This document shows, one piece after another, positions 51,207 to 61,342 of a DNA stretch of 64,000 nt. The stretch comes from Varroa destructor (taxonomy: Eukaryota; Arthropoda; Arachnida; Mesostigmata; Varroidae), in the NCBI RefSeq assembly GCF_002443255.2, contig NW_019211457.1, forward strand, positions 50,084,137-50,148,136, written 5' to 3'. The position numbers and the translations under genes are program-made. The first letter of the stretch is position 1; every line of letters begins with the position of its first letter. The notes beneath the pieces are model-generated. The model was given only the letters and a program-made list of their open reading frames with translations, ran no database searches and had not been told where the DNA came from.

Positions 51207-52385
51207 ATGAATCTTAACGCATCTGCTCAGAATGACGGCGACCCCAATATGCCTGTTGAAGTTAGCGGACTTGATTTGCATTGTAAGGAAAATGCCTCCA
51301 TTCATCGTACCAACCGCTATGCACTGACGAGCTGTGGGGAAGACTCGAGTTTAGTGGTTCGCCGCGGTCAGGTGATAAAGGCAAGTTTTGTGTTCAACCG
51401 ACCGATCAACTGGGCTACCGACCAGATAGCCTTAGTGTTCTCCGGCCAAGGCTCGTCAACTTCCGGAATTCCCAACGAGTTTGCTTTAGGGATTCCGGCG
51501 GAGCTCACTAGCGCTGAACAGATGCCGCCTAAAGCTAGTGACTGGTCAGTTGCGCTAACTTTTCATCAAGGCAGAATCATTACCGTAGCAGTTCTATCTC
51601 CTCCCGATACCCCTGTTGGCCTTTACAAGATTCACTTTGATATTCGTCATGCAGTTTCGAATTCACAACGTAAGTCTGTTATGCAGGAGTCAATCTACAT
51701 GCTGTTCAACCCCTGGCACCCAGAGGACCTAGTGTTCATGAACGACGAGGACTGGCGCACGGAATATGTCCTCAATGACTATGGCAAGGTGTATCAGGGC
51801 ACGTACAACAGTCCTGTTGGCAAATCCTGGCATTTTGGCCAATTTAACCCAATCGTATTGCCAACAATTAGTTATCTTATTGAGTTAGGAAAAATCACTG
51901 CTGAGGAACTGCGGAGTCCTGTAGCAATGACGAGACGCCTTTCAGCTCTAGTTGATCAGACCGATGATGCGGGTATCCTTCGTGGTCGTTGGGATAATGA
52001 CTACAGCGACGGAGTGTCACCGATGACCTGGAGCTCTTCAACTTCTATTCTTGAGATGTACATGCGTCGAGGTGGAGCGCCTGTCTACTATGGCCAGTGC
52101 TGGGTGTATGCTGCTTTGCTAACAACGCTTGCACGCGGGTTGGGAATTCCTTGCCGGCCAGTCACGAACTTCGAATCAGCTCACGATACCGACGGCAATA
52201 TGTGTGTAGATTCCTATACTGACGAAAATGGAACACCCATCGAAGAAGCCAATAAGGATTCGTCTTGGAACTTCCATCTGTGGAATGAAGGCTGGATGAA
52301 GAGGCCCGACCTAGGAACTACCGAGTTCGATGGCTGGCAAGCTTTTGATGGTACGCCTCAAGAGAAGAGTAATGGACAATATCAG
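51207..52385 (+). CDS. Transglutaminase (protein-glutamine gamma-glutamyltransferase), exon with N-terminal and catalytic domains
   Basis: Animal transglutaminases form isopeptide bonds between protein Gln and Lys side chains in a calcium-dependent way; in arthropods they act in haemolymph clotting and cuticle cross-linking. Counting from Met 51207, residues about 15-130 match the N-terminal beta-sandwich (LDLHCKENA, LVVRRGQ). Then come FNPWHPED, EYVLNDYGKVYQG, FGQF and GRWDNDYSDGVSPMTWSSS. The catalytic Cys is residue 298 (YGQCWVYAA, 52098-52100), His 357 (WNFHLW) and Asp 381 (AFDGTPQEKS). Spacing is one residue longer at each interval than in human TG2 (277/335/358). The exon ends CAG|GTATTT in phase 0. 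The start is uncertain: the frame is open from 50994, and a good acceptor (GCATCTGCTCAG) ends at 51230, so the real first codons may lie in an upstream exon. Confidence 0.96.
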
Positions 52386-52907
52386 GTATTTTTACAGTTA
52401 ATTTATTTATTGCAATATTCGTGCTCTTCGCACGCCATCTATCACTGTAGACTTAAAAACGGCTTCAGTGCAATCAAAGGTTCTCATTTAGCCGTTATGA
52501 ATAACGCCTAACTGTAATGAGGAGTAATAGTATTAAACGATATAATAACAAAAGTAGCTTTCTAAAACAATTAGGGTATTCCTCGTAATTCTCCCAAATT
52601 CGAACCAAATATTTAAGGAGATGGGTTCATTACTTTATTCATGTACAGACCCTCAAGAAAAACTCGCGGAACATTTTCGAATTTCAGCTACAAGTATCTC
52701 CAGAGAGAGCAAGAGCTCCAGAAAAGCATGTTTATTTGTATGTATATNNNNNNNNNNNNNNNNNNNNNNNNNNNNNNNNNNNNNNNNNNNNNNNNNNNNN
52801 NNNNNNNNNNNNNNNNNNNNNNNNNNNNNNNNNNNNNNNNNNNNNNNATATATATCTTTGGAACGATAATCAAAAAAATAAAATTACCCGATTTGATTGC
52901 GTTTCAG
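52386..52907 (+). other. Transglutaminase intron containing the assembly gap
   Basis: A GTATTT donor follows 52385 and a GCGTTTCAG acceptor ends at 52907. Both junctions are phase 0 and join conserved sequence (SNGQYQ to MGPCPV) at the point where other transglutaminases run from EKSEG-type sequence into a GPxPV motif. Its true length is unknown because of the N run inside. Confidence 0.93.
52748..52847. other. Assembly gap of exactly 100 N in an AT microsatellite
   Basis: Exactly 100 N, a conventional size for a gap of unknown length. The flanks are GTATGTATAT on the left and ATATATATC on the right, so the missing part is probably a collapsed or unsequenced (AT)n repeat. Open frames read through it are artefacts. 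Confidence 0.97.
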
Positions 52908-53858
52908 ATGGGCCCATGTCCAGTCGTAGCCATACAAAGGGGCCTTGTAGACATTCAATACGATACAAAGTTCGTTTTCGCTGAGACAAACGCCCTTTTT
53001 TACGATTGGGTACGCGATCGAAGTGAGCCGACTGGCTGGAAGGTGGTTAAGACAAGTCGACAAGCCGGCCTCCTGATCTTGACGAAAAAGCCGGGTATGC
53101 TGTCACATCTCGGATCTGCTGATGATGCGGAAGACATCACTCAAACGTACCGCTGTCCCACGGCAGAGAACCAGCTGGCACACCAGAACCAAAGAAATGC
53201 TATAAATTTGAGTCAAGAGGACGTTCAGTACGAGCTCGTGAAGATAGCTCGTGTGAGAGCCGGCGATGGATTCCAGATTCAATTGCGAATCAAGAACGTG
53301 TCCTCAATATTGAGGACAGTCAACGTGACGATCTCGGTGTTCTCGCTCGAATATACGGGATCGATCAGTAAAATGGTGAAACGCGAAAGGATCAACGGCG
53401 TTAAAATACCGCCACAGGGGATAACTCCTTGCTTAGTCAACATCGCCCTTGAAGATTATCAAGTTGCAATTTCTGATTTCGGCCTTCTGAAGATAATGGC
53501 TGGTGCTAAAGTTGTCGAAACGGGGAAAACCTGGGCAGGGCAATTTACGTTGAAGTTGGGGATGCCCAAGTTAGATATTGTAGCGCAAAGAAATCCAGCG
53601 GTAGCAAGTGAGATTTTGTACTCGGCGTCATTTCTCAATCCGTTGACCATCCCATTAACGCAAACCTCGCTTGTCGTCAACATACCCGGTCTTGCCACTC
53701 ATGAACACATCCGGAACCTGCCAAGCGTACCGGGCCTGGGTCGGTTCACTTGGCAAGGTAAAATTATCTCTGATCGAATTGATGAAAAGGTTTTCATAAT
53801 TACATTTAACTCGGATAAGCTGTCCGGTCTCGACGGAACGTACTCAGCCATATTGTAA
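52908..53858 (+). CDS. Transglutaminase, exon with end of core and two C-terminal beta-barrels
   Basis: The exon continues in phase 0 with MGPCPVVAIQRG, then DTKFVFAETNA (the family's FVFAEVNAD-type end of the catalytic core). Two immunoglobulin-like beta-barrel domains follow over roughly 200 residues, the last ending FIITFNSDKLSGLDG, close to the family C-terminus. It adds 316 residues, giving about 709 in total from Met 51207, normal for the family (about 690-770). The TAA at 53856-53858 overlaps a perfect GTAAGT donor starting at 53855. Splicing there instead would replace the last residues. The AATAAA at 54134 favours the simple ending. No frameshift or lesion is visible. Confidence 0.95.
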   Translation: MGPCPVVAIQRGLVDIQYDTKFVFAETNALFYDWVRDRSEPTGWKVVKTSRQAGLLILTKKPGMLSHLGSADDAEDITQTYRCPTAENQLAHQNQRNAINLSQEDVQYELVKIARVRAGDGFQIQLRIKNVSSILRTVNVTISVFSLEYTGSISKMVKRERINGVKIPPQGITPCLVNIALEDYQVAISDFGLLKIMAGAKVVETGKTWAGQFTLKLGMPKLDIVAQRNPAVASEILYSASFLNPLTIPLTQTSLVVNIPGLATHEHIRNLPSVPGLGRFTWQGKIISDRIDEKVFIITFNSDKLSGLDGTYSAIL

Positions 53859-54133
53859 GTTGTATGAGCAGCCGACTCAAGCACAGCAACCTCGTCATAG
53901 TGTGGCTTGTAATCGTAGAAATCGTATGATCATAGAATTCAGCACATGCACTGAAAATATCTTTTACACTAGCCTGGGTGCACCGAAACACTGTCAGACT
54001 CATAAGATCTTCTTTGCGTTCAAGCAGAGTTGCAGTGTTGGACGCCATGATTTTCGGCCAGGAAGAAGGTTTATTTGACGTCTGAACAGCGTGGGAGGTT
54101 TATGTTGTACGCGTAGCATTACAAAGTACACCT
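53859..54133 (+). other. Probable 3' UTR of the transglutaminase
   Basis: About 275 bases between the stop codon and an AATAAA. No coding signal. Confidence 0.55.
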
Positions 54134-54139
54134 AATAAA
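54134..54139 (+). promoter_or_regulatory. Probable poly(A) signal AATAAA of the transglutaminase
   Basis: The first canonical hexamer after the stop codon, at a distance typical of arthropod 3' UTRs. Confidence 0.55.
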
Positions 54140-56252
54140 TGCGTATGACAAGATAAAGACAATTCTCAATCAAATCTCGCACTGCTAACGATTCATTTCA
54201 CGCTCGACCTGTTCGCCTGCAGCTGGTTTTCACAATTAAACATCAAAATCTGTTTTGTTACATTAATTTAACTAGTACGAACAATTTCATCAGACTTTAT
54301 AATTGTTTCTAATACGTTCGCAAAACAAATGTTACAAGAACACCCGTACGCCGCATAGAAAATGAGTTGGTGTAGGGGCAAGTATGACACCTCTAGGATA
54401 TGTTGAAAGCAGATAAACGTACAAAATATACTATTCGTATAAAAAATTAACATTATAACTACCAATTATCATTACTACAATACGATTGAACAAAATAACA
54501 CATGCGGTGTTACGTGTTATTAACGCGAGCGTTTGTGTTATTTGCCAAACGTTTAATAAAAGCACTCGTATCCCAGCATTTCATCAAATCGCGTCTTTGT
54601 ATCCCATATATGCACAGGTCTACTGAACGTTGATCATATTAATATTCGATATATATATCGATATATATTGAAGATTAAAAGAAATGAGGAAGTAGAGATA
54701 CTGTTAGATAAAAAAAATGTATCTATTTAGGTGCATGATCTAGTGAAGAAGTTCTTAAATCTTCCTCTTCGAATGACTAATCGCATTAGTAAATAGCGTA
54801 ACATATAACAAACGGAGACGTTATGAAAAGTATTTATGTATAATTGTGCTTTTGCATCGAAATACTGGAAAAGTATATTTTTCCGCTTAGTAGTCTTTAG
54901 ATTGAACCAGCGGAGGTTAACGTGTCCACTTCTATTAATAGCAAGAAGGCGTCGCAACTGTTGCGTCTCTTTTTCTTAGATTGTTGTCCCTTTTCAGTTT
55001 ATCATTGGGAAAATTCGGTGGGATTGATTGATGACGATTATAGTTATTTGAGTTTCGGATAAGGCTTGGCCGTTGGATAAATATTTGTGTTTAACTTATA
55101 ATAACAAGGGCTACAGTGTATGACGTAATTATCAGTCTGGTACGTTCGAAGATAGATAGATATCGCTTCTGTCTGTGATCTTCGTTACTATTGTTGGCTT
55201 AGCTCTCTCGGTCAGTGTTAAATCTAAGCTAAAGTACCCGTGCTGTAATAAACAAGGCGGTGCTTGATTGATTAGATCTTGTATACGATCAGAAGAACGT
55301 ATCGGAATAAAAACTGATATTTGATGGCTGTATTTACTAAGTATAGGCACTGCTCAGCTCGATCCAGATCCTAAACGGCCCACAGGCACGTTTCAAATGC
55401 TCCCCTTGCAATTCTCCGAGCGTCGCCTTACTAGCATGTTGTCAGGATGGGGCTTACTAGACTCCCGTCCAATAACGCATTATTCAAAGCAGTCCAACGG
55501 TATTAAAGTTGAGCTCCTCGGCGGCTATATTTGCTCATTCCAGAACATCAGTGTATTTTCAAGTGACCAACCCTTTTCCCATTCTTTCATCAACCGTGGC
55601 CGACAACTGTGCGTCAACCCGCAATAATAACATCTAGACCGTGATGAAACCAGCGAGCATTGCCGCAGTTTATGTTTGCATCGCGATTTCCCCTCAAAGA
55701 CAAATCGACAGCGACCTGCTTCTTCGATCTTCTGGGAGCTAAATAGCAAGTAACACCGACCAAATCGTTTGATCCTATTCTCTTCAAAAAGCATCTGTTT
55801 CACTCTCAAGGAGACACGACATACACTTGAGATCCTCGTGAATAGTCCGTGAAATCACATCAAATTTTTTCATTAGCGCCCTGTTCAAAATAGAAGAATC
55901 ATTAGAAGGCCACTACAAGACAATGGCAATTAGCTTTGAAATCGGCACTGTTTTTTCCTATATTCTGAATTTTCTATCACTATTTCTGTACTGGAATCTG
56001 CTTCTGCCTCTTCTGCAGCCCTACCTTGTCTGGGGTACACTGTTGATTTCGAATAACTGACAGCGTTTAGGATCTTGGTTAGGGTTCGTAGAGACTGGAT
56101 AATAGCTGATTTTGGCTCGAATTCTGAATGTGTTCGTCCCAACGAGCTTGCTGTGTCACTGTAAGAAGAGCTGAATCTTGTCTCTTACCAGTAGTAGTAA
56201 ATGTACGCATGCAGGCTATGACAAAGAGCTCGCCAAAGTATGTTTCAACGTA

Positions 56253-56287
<35 letters not shown>

Positions 56288-59200
56288 GAGGCCAGCAATA
56301 CACTACAAAATGTACAGAAAATTATGTAGCTTTGCCGGAGATTCTCCAAAGACAAGTTTTTATACAATTTATCTCCAGGTCTCGCTTCCAAATTATATGT
56401 GATGATTTAAGCTCATTACCTGAGGCGTATTTATCTATAATCTTAGCCATCGAAGTAAGTAGGTCTGTTACTTGTGTCAACCGGCTTACGCATTTTTTTG
56501 GGAGACAATATAACAGTAGAATGCATTGTATAGGACTTTTGTTATACGCTTTTAACAAGCGACTATACGCATCTACTAAGCTGATTTCATGTGATTTCAC
56601 ACTGCGATTTTTTACTTTCGATCGCAGGCGCATCCTTATAATGTTATGCCAAATCGTCGTCGTGTCGGCATGAGCGTGCTGTTTATGGCGACGACACTTT
56701 GTCGAAAGTTAGTATAGAGCCCTAAAATGATATCAAGTCATAAAATATGAAAACGGTCCGACTATCCAACTTCATACTTTAGCATCAAATAGGTAAACGT
56801 TAGAACGACCCAGTGATTAACTAGGATCTACTTACGTCATCGAAGGTTCGATCTTTTACCTTCTGCAAGGATATGCTTTCTTTGTTTCCATAGTGTCTTA
56901 CGTGAGCAACCGGATAGCAGAAAGAGACAGATAGGAAAGAGAGGTGCTGTCACAGAGACCCGTTCCTACGAGTCCACACGCCAAGCTTATAACAATCATT
57001 CAATAAATCTTTCTTTAAAGAATAGTTTTTTCCCCTTTTCTCTCAGCCGCACTTCTTGTGCGAAGCATAATTAAAGGGATCGAAAGCCTCTTCGGGTGTT
57101 CTTATATACACGGCCCTCAAGTCCACCCAGGGATAAAAATTATCTAGCCAAAATAACTGAAGGCGACTTCTCCGTGACAGTGGGTTCATTTCTCTGTTAT
57201 TCGGCCCCTCCCTGCGCTTGATTTCTTTTATGTTTTACTTCTATTACGTTGATTTTAGGCGCGTTCCATTGCGCTTAGGGGAGACTCCTTGACCATTCAA
57301 AGGACGCATATTCGGTACTGTCATTGTCCTTCAAATGCGACTGGAGGAAAAGGGGCAGTCCCCAAATGAAAATATTTTCTTTCGCCTACTTCCCCAACGA
57401 TTTTGTTCCAAACACAATCCACATATCCGAAAACACCAGCTACAATTGTTCATACCGCGTTTATGCTCTTGGCACGTACGTGGCGTGCGTCGGCTTCCAG
57501 TAGCTAGTCTATTATAAATGTACAGAAATAGAATATAGCTTTAGCTTTAGATTTTAGTAGCTACTACTAGAGTCAGACGATCCTTGGTTACCTGTGTTAG
57601 AAATTAACATTATTATTCCTTCTATTCAAAAGTTTCTGCTGAAACTGCTATAGGTGTTCTAACCCATAGCATTGCTTGGATGCATTTGTACGATTGTATC
57701 GTAGTGCTTTTAAAGGTAAAAAACAAAGCTCAAGATTATTAAGTTGACGTGTCGTTTCCTTTTCCAGATCTCAATCTTTGTTACACCAACATTCAAAAAT
57801 CCTGCTCACAATGAAAGGAGTTTAAAGGCTAAAACGAGGCTATTCTTGCCAAAACAAGTGGATTTGAGAATTTCAATTATAGTGCAAAGAGTCATGCAGT
57901 TTACAAGCAGCGAATGTGACAGTGTCTGCGGGCTAAGATCGGCAACATAGCCAACGGTTTTTTTTTCTGTTTCTAGAAGATTTGTCGCACCTCATATATC
58001 TATCCAATATACGTGATTCTGGTTGAAGATATAGTCTTTGCGTTCGCTCGTGATGTCTTTTTTGAATCAGACTTTAGGGCGGGAATGTCTAACCTTGCCT
58101 GAGTAACAACTTGGTCTCGGACAAAAGAAACCTGTGGCCTGCCTAGTTCACCTCGGAAAAAGCGCGATGGAAATAGCGGGTCAACGAGAAACCTTAACTC
58201 CGAAATTGGCGGAGCCTATAAAAGAAGTACGACGCTTCCGTCAGTAGAGCGACGAGAACAAAGATGCGAAAATGACGATTGCGTGAACTATGTTCGATTT
58301 CAGTTACTTAACGTTCTCCGCTGACGCGATTCACCTCCAGAGACGCTCTAAGGTTCCGATTAAAGCTTTGCTAAAGGTGTGACGTACGCTTAGACTGGCT
58401 TTTATATAACGACGGCAACAAAACAATCGGGGCAAGAAAGCGGCATCAATGAAAACCCACTAGGAAGGTCAAATCTGCTCGGAGAAACCTAGTGAATGGC
58501 TAGGACAACAAAGCGATATCATTATCGTATGAAAATCCTGTTGCCAGAGGATTACGCGACCAATCGAAGGTAAAGCAAGAATCCGTACCCATCGGAACTG
58601 GTAGGAGAGAGCAAGTAACTACGCGTTTTGCAGTAGTTGCAGAAAAATGCTTTAAAGCTCCATCTGACTTATTCGACATGCGATCTAACCTTGGTGACGC
58701 GAACTTTGTCGTCTAAATTTGGTCTCCAGTGAGGATTGACTTAACGATTGAGAAGGAGAATCATAAGTCAGAATTCAGTGAGAAGTAAAATATGAAAGGC
58801 GTAGAGGATCAGTTTTTCTTCATTAAGTTTTGAACAAGGTCCGTGAATGGTGCGGGTAGAGACTGACACAAAATGAGAACCACATGCCACTAGAAGATGA
58901 GGAGACAGGCAAGCAAAGTACTAAGGAGAGAATCTCCATTACCTTTATTGCACTTTTCCGCCCTCCTTACCCATCGTGTTGAACCTCTGGGCTCTCATTG
59001 GCACTGAATTGGTCCTGGCCCGCCACTGTTGTACAACAGCGACGCCTCACAAGGAGAATGAGACAGGAAGGGGCTCCGTCGTTTGAGATGATTGATGTCT
59101 GCTCGATGAGATCTCTGGACAGCGAGCCGTATTGACGTTTTTCCCATCTACGTCTCCCAATCAGCCACAAGAATATAGGGGTAAAGGAACGAAGGGCAGA

Positions 59201-60061
59201 ATACAAAGATCTTTCTAGCTTATGTGAGTTGTACATTCAATCGAGGTGGGACAGATGGCGGATCGAGGACACGGGGAGATAATCTGATGGACCAATGTGC
59301 ACAGGTACAATTTGGACCGACGGCCGCACAATCCTAGCATAGGATAAACTGGGTTTTATCCCTAGGATGCATAAGGCGACTTGAGAGAGGGCCTCAATAA
59401 GGAAAGGGCAGTCGGCCCTTTCCACAGAGGCCTGACTCTCAGGAGTGAAGCACGCAAAGAGCGTGCATTATTGTGTCCAACCTCTGGTATCACAAGCGAG
59501 TATCTATCTCCTTTAAATACTGAACAAGGTCGAGTGTTCATGTAGATTGCTCCCTTTTAGCTACTGGTGTACTGAATTCGAATTTCTAAGGAGGTGTCAG
59601 CGATGTGATAAGACTGTTTAGTAGAGCTATTTAGAGAATTTTGTGCACTTTTTTTCCAGTTATTGTTTTTACTAGTGCGATCCACGGACAACCAGTCATC
59701 TAGGAATTTAATGCGTGTTTGTGAAAGTTGCTGATGAGGATCTGACTTTCAGAGGTATCGGACGTAGCCATCTGGTATTTTACGAGTTGCATTTGCTGAT
59801 CACCTGTGAAGCGCTCTGGTGTCTTTCGAGGCCATACTGTCGACTATTTTCTGCTTCTTGCTTCCCTTCCGGCCACTTTATGGAGCGGAAAAAGATTGAA
59901 AGAAGTTGGATATTGAAAGTCAGCCAGGTTGGCCAAACATACGCCGGATAAGGTCGTCGGTTTTATTATTAGTTTAATAGTAAGCCAAAGTACTCAAACA
60001 GGAGATCGACGAACCGAAGCTAGGATTACTGAACCGGGTCATTTCCTATCAGTTGCTCGCG
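54140..60061. other. Intergenic region between the transglutaminase and the Ig gene
   Basis: No supported exon. Near 56322-56673 both strands are open for over 100 codons; neither reading has a recognisable motif. A strong acceptor (GTTTCCTTTTCCAG) ends at about 57768 with only a short open run after it. It also holds (AT)n at 56257-56284, the perfect 14-bp CGATATATATATCG near 54647, and a 9-bp-arm hairpin (GGAAAGGGC / GCCCTTTCC) near 59401-59423. The last several hundred bases should include the Ig gene's 5' UTR or promoter, but nothing specific can be placed. Confidence 0.5.
56257..56284. repeat. (AT)n microsatellite
   Basis: Fourteen AT units. Confidence 0.95.
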
Positions 60062-60563
60062 ATGAGGGTGCTAATAACGGCTTGGCTACCGCTACTGTAT
60101 GGCATTACACGAGTCAATGGTTTGCGCGAAATGCCTGGAAGAAATCGGGATGTTGGTAAAACAAAAGAGTTGAAGTGCGGACCAAACGAACGAGTGCTTG
60201 CTCTCGAAGGAGCCGAGGCATCGCTTCCATGTCAAGTGCGCTTCGACGGAACAGAAGCACAGTACATGGAATGGACGGTAAAGTTAGGCCCATTGAAAAA
60301 AGCCAAAAAGAACAAATCAAAATTGACAGGTAAAGCGGGATCCAGTCTAGAGTTAATGTACCGGCTCGATGGAGGAAATGGTACAATTGACACAGCTGGC
60401 GTGTGGAAGGACCATCGATGGTCTCATAAAGCGCGCTTTTCGTTGCTGAACTCGGAGCTACAGCTGATCAATCTCAACGTCAGTGATTCCGGAGTGTATG
60501 GTTGTAACGTACGACGAGTAGATGGCTCTTGGAAGAACTGTTCCACACAGCTGTTCGTCCAGG
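60062..60563 (+). CDS. Secreted or membrane immunoglobulin-superfamily protein, first coding exon (partial)
   Basis: The ATG at 60062 opens a signal peptide (MRVLITAWLPLLYGITRVNG, residues 1-20). A V-type Ig domain follows: first Cys 57 (LPCQV), Trp 71 (MEWTV), and DSGVYGC with Cys 148, ending in a G-strand (TQLFVQG). Cys 39 and Cys 160 could form an extra disulphide. N-glycosylation motifs occur at NGT 106, NVS 139 and NCS 159. The exon ends CAGG|GTAAGTG in phase 1, the usual phase between Ig-domain exons, so more domains probably follow beyond the window. Arthropod cell-surface recognition proteins have this layout. The MYRLDGG...VWKDHRW...ARF part loosely recalls the first domain of Sidestep-family proteins, but that is only an impression. 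Role inferred: cell adhesion or recognition. Confidence 0.85.
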
Positions 60564-60914
60564 GTAAGTGCTTAGAGCCAGTTTTTAGATAGAACGACAA
60601 CGTGCATTAGAAGAAAGAATAGAGGCAGGTCTGGCATACTGCATGTATTGCACATTTTCTGTCGCTACAATAACAACACAAACGCATAGCATATGAGCAT
60701 TTATGTTGCTATTGTAGAGCCGTTTCTAGTCCACGCATCGATTAGCGCTTCCTAAAATTGATAGCATAATTTCCGCTACATTTGGCCGTGCAAACAACGT
60801 ACTTTTACGTAGGAATATATTATTTACGTGCCCGATGGAGACAGAGCCTTCCAAATCACATCATAGCCCCGCAGCCGGTATGTAAGAATACGGACGTAGA
60901 GACGCTCTTCAGAA

Positions 60915-60916
<2 letters not shown>

Positions 60917-60974
<58 letters not shown>
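60917..60974. repeat. (AT)29 microsatellite
   Basis: 58 uninterrupted bases of AT, the longest simple repeat in the window, about 350 bases into the Ig gene's first intron. Confidence 0.97.
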
Positions 60975-60976
<2 letters not shown>

Positions 60977-61329
60977 ACCTTTTTTACAGAAATTCATTCT
61001 CTCGCTCTCCTCATAAATTAAATCGGCCCTGTTAAGAGTAGCTTGTCGTTGCTTAGTTTAGCTATGTAGCTGGCCTTCAGACGGCATACAAAGCTGATGA
61101 TCACAATGTACCAGTTAAAATGATGCTGATTGATTAGATCCTTTTTTCCTTATAGTTCGTCTAACCATACCCTTTGCTTCTGCTTCCGCTTCAAGTATCG
61201 ATCTGCTTTCACCCCCGCCGCTCAACACCGGCTGCTCAATCCTTTAGCGCAGTCCGTTTCAACCTCGTTCTTAGAACAACTGAATAGCCAGCAGAGATAC
61301 GTATGAGGAAGAGGAAAGAAGTGGTTGAA

Positions 61330-61342
61330 GGGGGGGGGGGGG
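61330..61342. repeat. Poly(G) run of 13
   Basis: A 13-base G homopolymer in otherwise purine-rich sequence; unusual in AT-rich DNA. Confidence 0.95.

Noticed and set aside
52386..52511. Continuation of the transglutaminase frame for about 42 codons past 52385
   Set aside because: The peptide after VF no longer resembles the family, and conserved sequence resumes at 52908 in phase with the 52385 donor. This is translated intron.
52621..52984. Open frames reading straight through the N run on both strands
   Set aside because: They are open only because N has no stop codons. The stretch is the transglutaminase intron, with clear splice sites at 52385/52386 and 52907/52908.
56815..56880. tRNA-like GGTTCGATC (B-box resemblance)
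   Set aside because: No matching A-box or cloverleaf pairing upstream. I found no supported tRNA, rRNA or other structured RNA gene in the window.
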